Assembly: GCA_031276545.1 (NCBI GenBank)
Contig: JAISMW010000006.1
Coordinates: 1 to 6,242, forward strand
Direction of reading: 5' to 3'
DNA: 6,242 bases
Source of the DNA: Tannerellaceae bacterium
Lineage (GTDB): Bacteria; Bacteroidota; Bacteroidia; Bacteroidales; Tannerellaceae
The notes beneath the pieces are model-generated. The model made no database searches, was not told the origin of the DNA, and worked only from the letters and a program-made list of their open reading frames with translations. Both the position numbers and the translations under genes were made by a program. Numbering within the stretch: the stretch's first letter is position 1; each line of letters opens with the position of its first letter. Positions 1 to 6,133 of the stretch are shown piece by piece.

Positions 1-227
1 CTGAAGAAAATGATGCAAAAACTCAGGGAAGAGTTTTTGCGGATTATTTTTCGTCTGTTTTTTCCACAAGATTTTTGCTGTGCTGCAGCTTGAAAAAGGA
101 GTTAATAAGGATTGACTAAGTAAGGGGAAAAATTCTCCCATTTTCTCCGCTACCCGACGCCAAACCTCCAGGGACGTCCGGCGCACAATTTTACCCTGCG
201 CAAAGAATAAGATGCGTATAAATGCGT
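1..227. other. Leader region without a convincing gene
   Basis: No supported gene lies in this stretch. Two forward frames stay open from the window edge (to a TGA at 91-93 and a TAA at 117-119), so the tail of an upstream gene cannot be excluded. Neither short peptide is recognisable, and both being open at once argues against choosing one. A G-rich/C-rich imperfect inverted repeat at about 124-139 (GGGGAA against TTCTCCC) is followed by a short T-rich run and could be a weak terminator for something to the left. An 8-bp palindrome GGACGTCC sits at 172-179. Confidence 0.4.
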
Positions 228-235
228 TACTTTTG
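228..235 (+). promoter_or_regulatory. Bacteroides-type -7 promoter element (TACTTTTG)
   Basis: TACTTTTG matches the TAnnTTTG -7 consensus of the Bacteroidota primary sigma factor exactly. No good TTTG-like -33 box is visible at the usual distance upstream, but that box is often weak. Transcription from this element should start about 5-8 bases after the final G, at roughly 240-243. That falls on the ATG chosen for the DUF4294 gene, so the transcript would be almost or fully leaderless. Confidence 0.5.
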
Positions 236-239
236 CACG

Positions 240-845
240 ATGAGTTGCACGAAATTATATATCATTCTTGCCTTCGGTCTGCTGTGCTGCATACAGAGCA
301 GGGCGCAGAGCATAAAAATAAAAGACCTCCCCCCGAATTTGCACCAGGCTGTGATAGACAAAGGGGATACCATCGCCATGGTGCACCTCCGGGAAGTGTA
401 TGTATACCCCGAACTCCGCTTTAAAAACAAAAGGGCGAAGCAAAACTACGACAAACTCGTGCGTGACGTAAAACGTACGCTCCCTTACGCCAAAATGGTG
501 TACCACACACTGATCGAAACCTACGAATACATGGAAACGCTCCCCAACGACAAGGCCAGGGAGAAACATCTCAAACGGATGGAGAAAGAACTGTTTCAGG
601 AATACAAGCCGGAACTCAAAAGGCTGACCCTGTCGCAGGGTAAACTGCTTATTAAGTTGATTGACCGGGAATGCAACCAGTCCAGCTACAACATCCTGCG
701 AGCCTATCTGGGCAGCTTCAGAGCCGGATTCTGGAATATATTCGCCGGCGTGTTCGGCGCCAGCCTCAAGTCCGAATACGACCCCAAGGGGAAGGATGCC
801 CTCACCGAGCGCGTAGTCGTAATGGTAGAGCGGGGGCTAATCTGA
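240..845 (+). CDS. Secreted DUF4294 domain protein
   Basis: This 201-residue protein matches the DUF4294 family, known in Bacteroidota and without an assigned biochemical role. A hydrophobic segment at residues 6-18 after a lysine, followed by SRAQS near residues 20-24, is a typical exported N-terminus with signal peptidase I-like cleavage; no good lipobox precedes the two cysteines at 16-17. The conserved core includes a DT at 43-44, a Lys/Arg-rich stretch at 60-80, and the family signature LSQGKLLIKLIDRE at 131-144. An aromatic FRAGFWNIFAGVFGASLK follows at 160-177, then YDP at 180-182. An in-frame ATG at 222 would add six residues but lies upstream of, and partly overlaps, the -7 element at 228-235, so the ATG at 240 is preferred. 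The gene is monocistronic as seen here and overlaps the convergent methyltransferase gene by 9 bp. The family call is strong; function is unknown. Confidence 0.88.
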   Translation: MSCTKLYIILAFGLLCCIQSRAQSIKIKDLPPNLHQAVIDKGDTIAMVHLREVYVYPELRFKNKRAKQNYDKLVRDVKRTLPYAKMVYHTLIETYEYMETLPNDKAREKHLKRMEKELFQEYKPELKRLTLSQGKLLIKLIDRECNQSSYNILRAYLGSFRAGFWNIFAGVFGASLKSEYDPKGKDALTERVVVMVERGLI

Positions 846-1379
846 AAGAGAACCTGAAAGTTTCGTACACAAATCCCACAGCACAATCCCTGCCGAGACG
901 GATACATTCAGCGAATGTTTCACTCCGTACTGGGGAATCTCGATGCACATATCGCAGACATCCACCACCGCCTGCGAGACGCCTTTCACCTCGTTGCCGA
1001 AGATAACGGCATACCTCTTCCCCCTCTCCGGCGCCAGGGCATTCAGCATCACGCTCCCCTCCGCCTGTTCCACCGCGCAGAGCGTATAGCCGTCCTGCCT
1101 CAGCTTCGCCACCGCCTCCTGCACCCGGGCGAAATAGACCCAGTCCACCGTATCTTCCGCCCCCAAAGCCGTTTTATGAATCTCCGCATGAGGAGGATAA
1201 GCCGTAATCCCGCAAAGATAAACAGACGCCACCCTGAACGCATCGGACGTACGGAAGACCGATCCCACGTTGTGCAAACTCCTCACATCATCCAGCACCA
1301 CCACCAGCGGCAGCTTCCTGCTCTCCCTGTAAGCCTCCACGCTAAGGCGATTCAGCTCCGTTACTTTTAATTTGCGCAT
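837..1379 (-). CDS. SpoU/TrmH-family RNA 2'-O-methyltransferase
   Basis: This 180-residue enzyme should transfer a methyl group from S-adenosylmethionine to a ribose 2'-OH in tRNA or rRNA, in the cytoplasm. All three SpoU motifs are visible. Motif 1 is NVGSVFRTSDAF at residues 37-48, with the conserved Asn37 and Arg43. Motif 2 is VIFGNEVKGVS at 125-135, with Glu130. Motif 3 is IPQYGVKHSLNVSVSAG at 148-164, with Ser156-Leu157-Asn158. These form the knotted SAM-binding fold. It is shorter than E. coli TrmH and lacks the N- and C-terminal extensions that help define the tRNA target, so the exact substrate cannot be assigned. Another in-frame ATG at 1416-1418 lies upstream of the -7 element at 1407-1414. 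The ATG at 1377-1379 also gives the usual family N-terminus (MRKLKV), so it was chosen. It is probably transcribed separately from the upstream three-gene unit on the same strand. Confidence 0.93.
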   Translation of the reverse strand: MRKLKVTELNRLSVEAYRESRKLPLVVVLDDVRSLHNVGSVFRTSDAFRVASVYLCGITAYPPHAEIHKTALGAEDTVDWVYFARVQEAVAKLRQDGYTLCAVEQAEGSVMLNALAPERGKRYAVIFGNEVKGVSQAVVDVCDMCIEIPQYGVKHSLNVSVSAGIVLWDLCTKLSGSLSD

Positions 1380-1406
1380 AGTCACTGTATATTTTTTTAT
1401 CGCCGG

Positions 1407-1414
1407 CAAAAATA
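1407..1414 (-). promoter_or_regulatory. Bacteroides-type -7 promoter element (TATTTTTG)
   Basis: Read on the minus strand, TATTTTTG fits TAnnTTTG exactly. A start about 6 bases downstream (near 1400) gives a roughly 20-base, A-rich leader before the methyltransferase ATG at 1379, a normal arrangement in this phylum. A clear -33 box is not visible. The element lies between the methyltransferase and the end of the three-gene unit, so the methyltransferase need not rely on read-through. Confidence 0.55.
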
Positions 1415-1457
1415 GCAATGAGAATCGAGAACCTTCCGGAATTGAGAGTTAATCTGT

Positions 1458-1486
1458 GTGCGGTCTAAACTTTTCTCAACCGCCAC
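1458..1486 (-). terminator. Possible weak terminator hairpin after the three-gene unit
   Basis: GTGCGGT at 1458-1464 can pair with ACCGCCAC at 1479-1486, leaving one bulged C at 1483 and a 14-base loop. It sits directly after the stop codon of the membrane-protein gene, in the only intergenic gap before the methyltransferase promoter. There is no T-run on the 3' side in the minus-strand sense, so an intrinsic terminator is only a weak suggestion. Confidence 0.22.
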
Positions 1487-1487
1487 A

Positions 1488-2936
1488 TTAAAACAATTTA
1501 CCAAGTGCTTTGATGCAGCGGAACAGGAAACCTTCTTCCGGGCTTGCTTTCGATTTTAAGCACCGGATCACAAGGATACGACTTAGACATAAAGGAATAC
1601 TGAGCAGGCAGACAGCAGCGGATATGACCGGAATAATCATCACTGATTTTAAAGACGCCATGAAACCGAAAGATGCGATGCTCGGAATAAAGGATACCGA
1701 CAATACGGCGCACAACATCAGAATGGAGCCATAACCGCTCATATTCCGCTTCATCTCTTTTTCCTGCTGTTCGGTATCTTCGGAAGCGATTTCATACGCC
1801 TGCTGCATTTTTTTGATCGGACGGACAAGGTAGATGAGATATAAAAACGCTAGTATCTGAAAAATAATCTGCGCGACAGCCAGCCGTGCCAGTTGCGCGA
1901 GCGAAAAACTTACGCGAATATAGTCGAAATCATGGTAATCCTTCAGCGTCCACAGCCCTGCATTGATCTGCTGCTCATACCAGGCGGGGAAATCCATCAG
2001 ACTCTGCAGGCTGTTGTGGGCGGCAAACCATTGTTCGACGGCCACGCGCAGCCTCGGCACATCTTCCCACGAATGGACTTCGCACCATGTGATTTCTCCG
2101 TCCCGCATTCCCAGCATGATGATAAGCTCGTTGAAATTGCCCAGTTGCAGGCGGTCGATTTGTTTTTGCGCGATGTTCCGCTCCCTGTCGGGATAGAAAA
2201 AGACAAACGTGCGCAACTGCTCGCCGCACAGGGCATTGATCACATTCATCCGGACGGTGAATGCCTCGTGTTCGATACCCATCGTAGCTGGCTGGTAGGT
2301 GCAGACGCTTTTCGGAAACGGATTCGGATAGGGATGGGGGCTGTAGTGTACAATCTCCGGATAATCGAACAGCCCGAGCGAATCCTTTTCTTCGTCGGAA
2401 ATCACCTCGTAGTGATACAGCGACTGGTTGAGCAGGATTCTGTTCCTGTATTCTTTCGTCCGGGTGACGGGAATCACAAGTTGGTCGAGCGGGATATCTA
2501 CGCAGTACATGTCGCCGTCGTCGGTATAATAATCGCGGTTTAATTCCCGGAACACCGGCGTCCCGTTCACGTATCCGGTAATGTCTTGGTATTCGCGTTC
2601 CGTGATGCGGTACGAATATCCGCCGTTGTCCGTCATGTTCCAGTATGCTTCGTGGTATTCGCTGTGCGAACAGTCGTATTCCTGCCCTTCGGCATCCGTA
2701 CAGGTTTCATCCACCCATTCGTCCCAGTCTTCGTAGTATGCGATGCGGACGGCAGCGTATCCTGCATATTCCAGGTCGGCAATGCTGCGGGACTTCATCA
2801 GCTCGGAAAGTCCGAAATTGAAGGCAACGCCCAGGGCAAACACAAGCACCGATAAGGCCGGTTTGAATTTCCTGAAAAAGATGTACGACAGCGCCACCGG
2901 CCACAGCAAGGCTATCACTAAGACAAGATGCTGCAC
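1488..2936 (-). CDS. Membrane protein with large extracytoplasmic domain, partner of LemA-like protein
   Basis: This 482-residue protein has no assigned function. Two hydrophobic segments at about 3-21 and 27-45 precede a roughly 300-residue soluble region. Three more hydrophobic segments follow at about 345-371, 403-427 and 431-458, with a charged Glu/Lys-rich stretch at 375-398 between the first and second of these. The soluble part holds Cys79 and Cys89 (YEDWDEWVDETC, then YDCSHSEYH), Cys145, RDYYTDDGD at 134-142, a GLFDYPEI at 188-195, GNFNELI at 266-272, and a Trp/Phe-rich stretch near 303-341. From memory, this order of motifs occurs in uncharacterised membrane proteins of Bacteroidales and large phages, next to a LemA-like gene; no search was possible. 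The start is a GTG at 2934-2936: an in-frame TAG at 2940-2942 blocks extension, and the next ATG (residue 47) would lose the first two hydrophobic segments. An AAGAAG at 2943-2948 can serve as ribosome binding site. It is the last gene of the unit. Confidence 0.82.
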   Translation of the reverse strand: MQHLVLVIALLWPVALSYIFFRKFKPALSVLVFALGVAFNFGLSELMKSRSIADLEYAGYAAVRIAYYEDWDEWVDETCTDAEGQEYDCSHSEYHEAYWNMTDNGGYSYRITEREYQDITGYVNGTPVFRELNRDYYTDDGDMYCVDIPLDQLVIPVTRTKEYRNRILLNQSLYHYEVISDEEKDSLGLFDYPEIVHYSPHPYPNPFPKSVCTYQPATMGIEHEAFTVRMNVINALCGEQLRTFVFFYPDRERNIAQKQIDRLQLGNFNELIIMLGMRDGEITWCEVHSWEDVPRLRVAVEQWFAAHNSLQSLMDFPAWYEQQINAGLWTLKDYHDFDYIRVSFSLAQLARLAVAQIIFQILAFLYLIYLVRPIKKMQQAYEIASEDTEQQEKEMKRNMSGYGSILMLCAVLSVSFIPSIASFGFMASLKSVMIIPVISAAVCLLSIPLCLSRILVIRCLKSKASPEEGFLFRCIKALGKLF

Positions 2937-2939
2937 CGG

Positions 2940-3497
2940 CTACTTCTTCTTTAATGTTTCGATGCTTCGTTCGTCGCGGCGGGTGTTCATGATTTCCCGC
3001 GTTTCGCCGGACGAAATCAATTCCCAAGCCAGTGGCGTTTTGTCGGCAATAAACCAGCAGGAGATGCGCTTTGTTACCAGATCGTTGTGGAATTTACATA
3101 CGTTCAGGATGTCGTTCTGCGAGTTCTCCAGTCCCAGTCGTTCCGATTCGATGCTCTGCATCACTTCGAGGTACACCGAAGCGTCGAGTTGCCGGAAGTT
3201 TGTATGTATCCACTGCGCCACCGCACCGTCCCGGCCAAAGGCATCCGCATGTACTTTGGCTATTTCGCGAAATTCTTCAAAATAATCCTCCTTGATGGAA
3301 TATTTGTCCCTGATGACATTCCACATGGTGTAGAGGCGGTTTTCAACCTTTGCCGAATCGGCGGCGTAGAGGCTGTGATATCCCACATGCAGATTGTTGT
3401 AATGCACGTCGAGCGCAAAATAAATCAGTGCGGCGAGGACTGCCGCTACGACAGCCGACACTCCGGTTACGGTTTTCTTATGTCCCAATATTTTCAT
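2940..3497 (-). CDS. LemA-like single-pass membrane protein
   Basis: This 185-residue protein has a short basic N-terminus, one transmembrane helix at about 11-28, and then a mostly helical soluble domain with a lysine-rich C-terminus. The pattern YNNL right after the membrane helix (33-36), a long helix with MWNVI at 58-62, and an ERLGLENSQNDILNV helix at 119-133 followed by FHNDLV resemble LemA-family proteins. LASV-type (LDASVYLEVMQSIE, 104-117) and AQWIH (94-98) segments are closer to the LemA-like variants that I recall from large phages and Bacteroidales. The usual proline-rich LemA motif after the long helix is not obvious, so this is a divergent member. LemA proteins have no settled function, though they often pair with membrane proteins. 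The ATG at 3495-3497 is 12 bp after the upstream stop, and its own TAG is 3 bp before the next gene, indicating one transcript and likely translational coupling. Confidence 0.72.
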   Translation of the reverse strand: MKILGHKKTVTGVSAVVAAVLAALIYFALDVHYNNLHVGYHSLYAADSAKVENRLYTMWNVIRDKYSIKEDYFEEFREIAKVHADAFGRDGAVAQWIHTNFRQLDASVYLEVMQSIESERLGLENSQNDILNVCKFHNDLVTKRISCWFIADKTPLAWELISSGETREIMNTRRDERSIETLKKK

Positions 3498-3509
3498 GCG
3501 AATAAAAAT

Positions 3510-5636
3510 TTAAACAGTCATGCTGTATGTTGTGTCCTTTATAAATCCGGTCAGTTGTTCCAGCATTTCCTGGCGGTTGTCTGCAAGGTAGACTTCCTTA
3601 CCGCTGCGAAGCATTTCTCCGGTTATTTTTACGTTGTAGGTGTCGGAGGTGAGGGCGGCAAGTCGGTCGAACGATCGGTAGAAGAAGCGCAGGATGCGGC
3701 GGAAACGGTTCAGGTTATGGCCTTCCAGGTGCAGTTCCGCGCGGGCAAAGGCTAGCCGGTCGGCGTGCATGCAGAACAGGGCTTCTACGCTGTATGCGTG
3801 CTTTAGATACAGGCCGGCCAGTCCCATCACGCCTTCCGTTGAACATACTATCCGGTCGTATCCTCCGGACAGAAACAGATTGTGAAGGGCAATAAAATCG
3901 GGGAAACGGCAGGTATACTCCCTGCCGAAGGGAAGGCTATATTCTCCTACCGGCGGCAATACAATCAGATGGGCTTCCGGCTGTACGTCCGACGAACAGA
4001 TCGCGATGTCGGCCGGCAACTGCCGCCGCTTTATCCCGGCGTGCATTTCCCGCAGGAAGAGGGCTGCCTCGCTGTCGCCCTGCCAGGTATCGGTCAGCCA
4101 GAGTACGCGCTCCGGATGCTCAAGGCGGTTTAGTCGTCCGGAAAACTCCTTCAGCAGCGGACGGATATTGAACATCGTCCGGGCGCTTATGAAATGGGCG
4201 GCCAGTATGAGGGCTGATCCGAAGAACGGGAACGGCAATCCGTCGAGAAAGGAGGGAATATCGACGCCCTGCTTTCCGTGGCGCCTGTCGCTGTCTGTAT
4301 AGGCGCGGAGGCCGACCGGCAATTCCAGTTTTTCAATCCAGGCGGCGGGCGATGATTCCCGGCCTGTTCCTTTACCGCCGGCTTTTGCCAGCTTCTTTTC
4401 CAGTCTGCCGGACAGGATGGCATAAAGCCGCCGGTTGATTTCCAAAATCGACCGGTAATAGCCGTCTATCAAATCCTTGCCGCCGCAACGGTTCAGGCCG
4501 GCTATGCGCAGCGCTTCGCCGAATATCGGACGGTAGGCCTTCTTGACCAGGAACTGCTTCAGGCGGGAAGGTTTTTTCCCCATCAGGCTGTCGTGAAAGA
4601 TCTGCACAAAGGACGTCGTGACCTTATGCTGCTGCATTTCGCTGCAAAGGTTCGACACTGCAAACGAAAGCAGCTTGTCCTGCGGACTGCCCCGGTGCAG
4701 CAGCATCCGCAGCAGTCCGGGGTCGGTATAGTTCAGTGCAATCTGACAGGCATAATCCAGAAAGGCAATCGTCATCTTCTCTGCATTCTGAAACGTCCCG
4801 AACGGCGCCATGGCTCCGTTGCGGATGGCCTCCAGCGCCAGCCGGGAGCGGGGTTCGGCGTCGAGTCGTTTCTGCAGGTTCGGGACGTGCAGATAGGTTC
4901 CCGTCATTCCGGCAAAAATTCCCATGTGGCAGTCGGAGCCTCCGGAGAAGGATTTCCGGAAAGCGTCCGAACAAAACCGGAGCGGGTCGATGTCAAACTC
5001 TCCGGCAGAGCGTTCTATCTCTTCCGGCGAAACGTTTTCCAGCCATTCCTTTACGAGCAGGTTCTGCCAGGTATCCCGCTGTCCGTTTATCACCTCAAAG
5101 CGTTCGAACACCAGCAGCATCTTACGGAAGAAGGCAGCCGGAGGCGTCCGGCGGGAAGAATAATGGTAGAGCGGATGCGCCCAGATGGTGGGAATATCCT
5201 GTCGGCGGGCATATTCCAGAAAGTGATAGAGATTTTTCCGCAGCCGTTCCAGCCTGATTTCCTGTTCGGGCGTAAAGCCGTAGGCAAGTACGTGAATCCC
5301 TATCTCGAAATCGGGCGCCAGGCAACTGAATTCGGCGCCCACCAGGATGTCGAGGCCTTTATCCTGCAGGGCATAGCAGGAACGGGCATTATTGTGGTTG
5401 GTCACCGTAAAGACCGAGCAGGCATTGTGGCGCAGTTTTTCCATCAGCGTTTCGCTGGGCAACCATGTTTCGGGTACATTGAGAATCCTTCCCATCAGTT
5501 CGTCGGGCACGTCGCTGTTGAAATCATGACAGTGCAAGTCGGCTTTAAGGGTTTCTTCGGGCGGGAATCTGTGCTGCTGCGAAAGGACGAATTGCTCAAA
5601 TTCCTCTTTCAGCATCTGTTGAAAGTCTATCTGCAT
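3510..5636 (-). CDS. PHP-domain metallohydrolase fused to partial GT4-like glycosyltransferase domain
   Basis: This 708-residue cytoplasmic protein has no signal peptide. Residues 30-280 form a PHP domain with a metal site that looks complete: DLHCHDFNSD at 33-42 (His35, His37), TNHN at 79-82 (His81), GAEFS at 100-104 (Glu102), GIHVLAYG at 113-120 (His115), AHP at 153-155 (His154), and GGSDCH at 232-237 (Asp235, His237). PHP enzymes hydrolyse phosphoesters using several bound metal ions. Residues 285-500 are helical and unassigned. Residues 509-685 look like the N-terminal Rossmann half of a GT-B, GT4-type glycosyltransferase: VLWLTDTW at 511-518, a CSTEGVMGLAGLYLKHAY run at 598-615, HAD at 624-626, and a FYRSFDRLAALTSDTY run at 652-667. 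The chain ends there, so the C-terminal half that normally binds the nucleotide-sugar is absent. The ATG at 5634-5636 is the first in frame after a stop. It heads the three-gene unit. PHP family is secure; the glycosyltransferase part is inferred from pattern; substrate unknown. Confidence 0.85.
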   Translation of the reverse strand: MQIDFQQMLKEEFEQFVLSQQHRFPPEETLKADLHCHDFNSDVPDELMGRILNVPETWLPSETLMEKLRHNACSVFTVTNHNNARSCYALQDKGLDILVGAEFSCLAPDFEIGIHVLAYGFTPEQEIRLERLRKNLYHFLEYARRQDIPTIWAHPLYHYSSRRTPPAAFFRKMLLVFERFEVINGQRDTWQNLLVKEWLENVSPEEIERSAGEFDIDPLRFCSDAFRKSFSGGSDCHMGIFAGMTGTYLHVPNLQKRLDAEPRSRLALEAIRNGAMAPFGTFQNAEKMTIAFLDYACQIALNYTDPGLLRMLLHRGSPQDKLLSFAVSNLCSEMQQHKVTTSFVQIFHDSLMGKKPSRLKQFLVKKAYRPIFGEALRIAGLNRCGGKDLIDGYYRSILEINRRLYAILSGRLEKKLAKAGGKGTGRESSPAAWIEKLELPVGLRAYTDSDRRHGKQGVDIPSFLDGLPFPFFGSALILAAHFISARTMFNIRPLLKEFSGRLNRLEHPERVLWLTDTWQGDSEAALFLREMHAGIKRRQLPADIAICSSDVQPEAHLIVLPPVGEYSLPFGREYTCRFPDFIALHNLFLSGGYDRIVCSTEGVMGLAGLYLKHAYSVEALFCMHADRLAFARAELHLEGHNLNRFRRILRFFYRSFDRLAALTSDTYNVKITGEMLRSGKEVYLADNRQEMLEQLTGFIKDTTYSMTV

Positions 5637-5639
5637 TAC

Positions 5640-5653
5640 CGGAAATTTTTCCG
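5640..5653. repeat. Perfect 6-bp inverted repeat ahead of the PHP gene
   Basis: CGGAAA (5640-5645) and TTTCCG (5648-5653) are exact complements separated by TT. The site lies 4-17 bases before the PHP-gene ATG, inside the likely short leader, so it could be an operator or a small RNA hairpin affecting translation. A 6-bp inverted repeat can also arise by chance. Confidence 0.4.
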
Positions 5654-5661
5654 CAAAGGAA
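5654..5661 (-). promoter_or_regulatory. Candidate -7 element for the three-gene unit (TTCCTTTG)
   Basis: Read on the minus strand, TTCCTTTG fits TAnnTTTG at every defined base except the second. It would place the transcript start near 5648, about 12 bases before the PHP-gene ATG. No -33 box is evident. It is the best candidate close to the gene, but the promoter might instead lie farther up in the repeat region. Confidence 0.28.
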
Positions 5662-5723
5662 CCATTCCGGCATTACGTTCTTTCTTCCTTTATGTTACAT
5701 TTTCATAAAGTTTATAGCATAGT

Positions 5724-5793
5724 CATAGTGAATAACGAACAATGAACAGTGAACAATGAACAGTGAATAACGAATAGTAAACAGTGAATAATG
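5724..5793. repeat. Heptanucleotide tandem repeat, ten units
   Basis: Ten consecutive 7-bp units follow the consensus AAYARTG, starting with CATAGTG and continuing AATAACG, AACAATG, AACAGTG, AACAATG, AACAGTG, AATAACG, AATAGTA, AACAGTG, AATAATG. Variation is almost wholly at the third, fifth and sixth bases. The pattern resembles short AACAATG/AACAGTG arrays that I recall from Bacteroidales intergenic DNA. It lies about 90-160 bp upstream of the PHP gene. Open frames across it on the minus strand merely translate the repeat (a recurring HCSLF-type peptide) and are not treated as genes. Confidence 0.85.
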
Positions 5794-5927
5794 GACAGCA
5801 AGCGGAGAAGGTAATGCATCACCCCGGCATTTTCCATGCAGCACGAACAGAAGTAAGGTGGAAGCCGAAGAGTTGAGAGTTTGTACTGTGCGCAGGATAA
5901 TTTTCTGCGAAAAGTCCCGAAGGTCAC
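5794..5927. other. Intergenic spacer between the two repeat arrays
   Basis: No gene is supported here. CGCAG at 5891-5895 and CTGCG at 5905-5909 form a small inverted repeat. The last part, about 5890-5927, looks like a decayed copy of the neighbouring 42-bp unit: a T-rich block, then CCCGAAGGTCAC in the place where the array has a core ending GGTAC. Confidence 0.4.
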
Positions 5928-6133
5928 AAGCTGTAAAAAAATATTTAGTCCCTGTTCCGATCGGTACAGGAGGCAAAAAAAATATTTAGCCCTCGTGCAT
6001 ATATGAACAAGCTGCAAAAAAAATATTTTAGCCCTCGTGCATATATGAACAAGTCGTAAAAAAAATATTTTAGCCCTCGTGCCGGTCGGTACAAGCCGTA
6101 AAAGAAAATTTTAGCCTCTGTACATATCGGTAC
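5928..6133. repeat. Array of five ~42-bp repeats with A-tract and palindromic core
   Basis: Five head-to-tail units lie at 5928-5967 (40 bp), 5968-6008 (41), 6009-6050 (42), 6051-6092 (42) and 6093-6133 (41). A sixth, degenerate unit extends to about 6165. Each unit reads AAGCYGT-like lead, an A7-A8 run (interrupted by one G in unit 5), TATTTTAGCC, then an imperfect palindrome of 18-20 bp centred on an 8-bp core. The cores are CCGATCGG (5957-5964), CATATATG (5998-6005 and 6040-6047), CCGGTCGG (6082-6089) and CATATCGG (6123-6130). There are no unique spacers, so it is not a CRISPR array. Long minus-strand frames through it translate the repeat (ARGLKYFF recurring) and are not accepted as genes. 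The role is unknown; bent DNA, protein-binding sites or an interspersed repeat family are possible. Confidence 0.85.

Noticed and set aside
1..119. C-terminal tail of an upstream gene entering from the left edge
   Set aside because: Two frames are open (to 93 and 119) and neither peptide is recognisable, so no call can be supported without the preceding sequence.
1380..1418. Longer methyltransferase starting at the ATG at 1416-1418
   Set aside because: The extra 13 residues fall across and ahead of an exact -7 promoter element, and the ATG at 1379 gives the expected family N-terminus.
1893..2543. Plus-strand open frame of 216 residues opposite the membrane-protein gene
   Set aside because: It is antisense to a better supported gene with consistent membrane topology, and shows no domain or promoter.
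4593..5708. Plus-strand open frame of 371 residues opposite the PHP gene
   Set aside because: It lies wholly antisense to a gene with clear PHP motifs and has no recognisable domain of its own. The length is explained by the codon use of the real gene.
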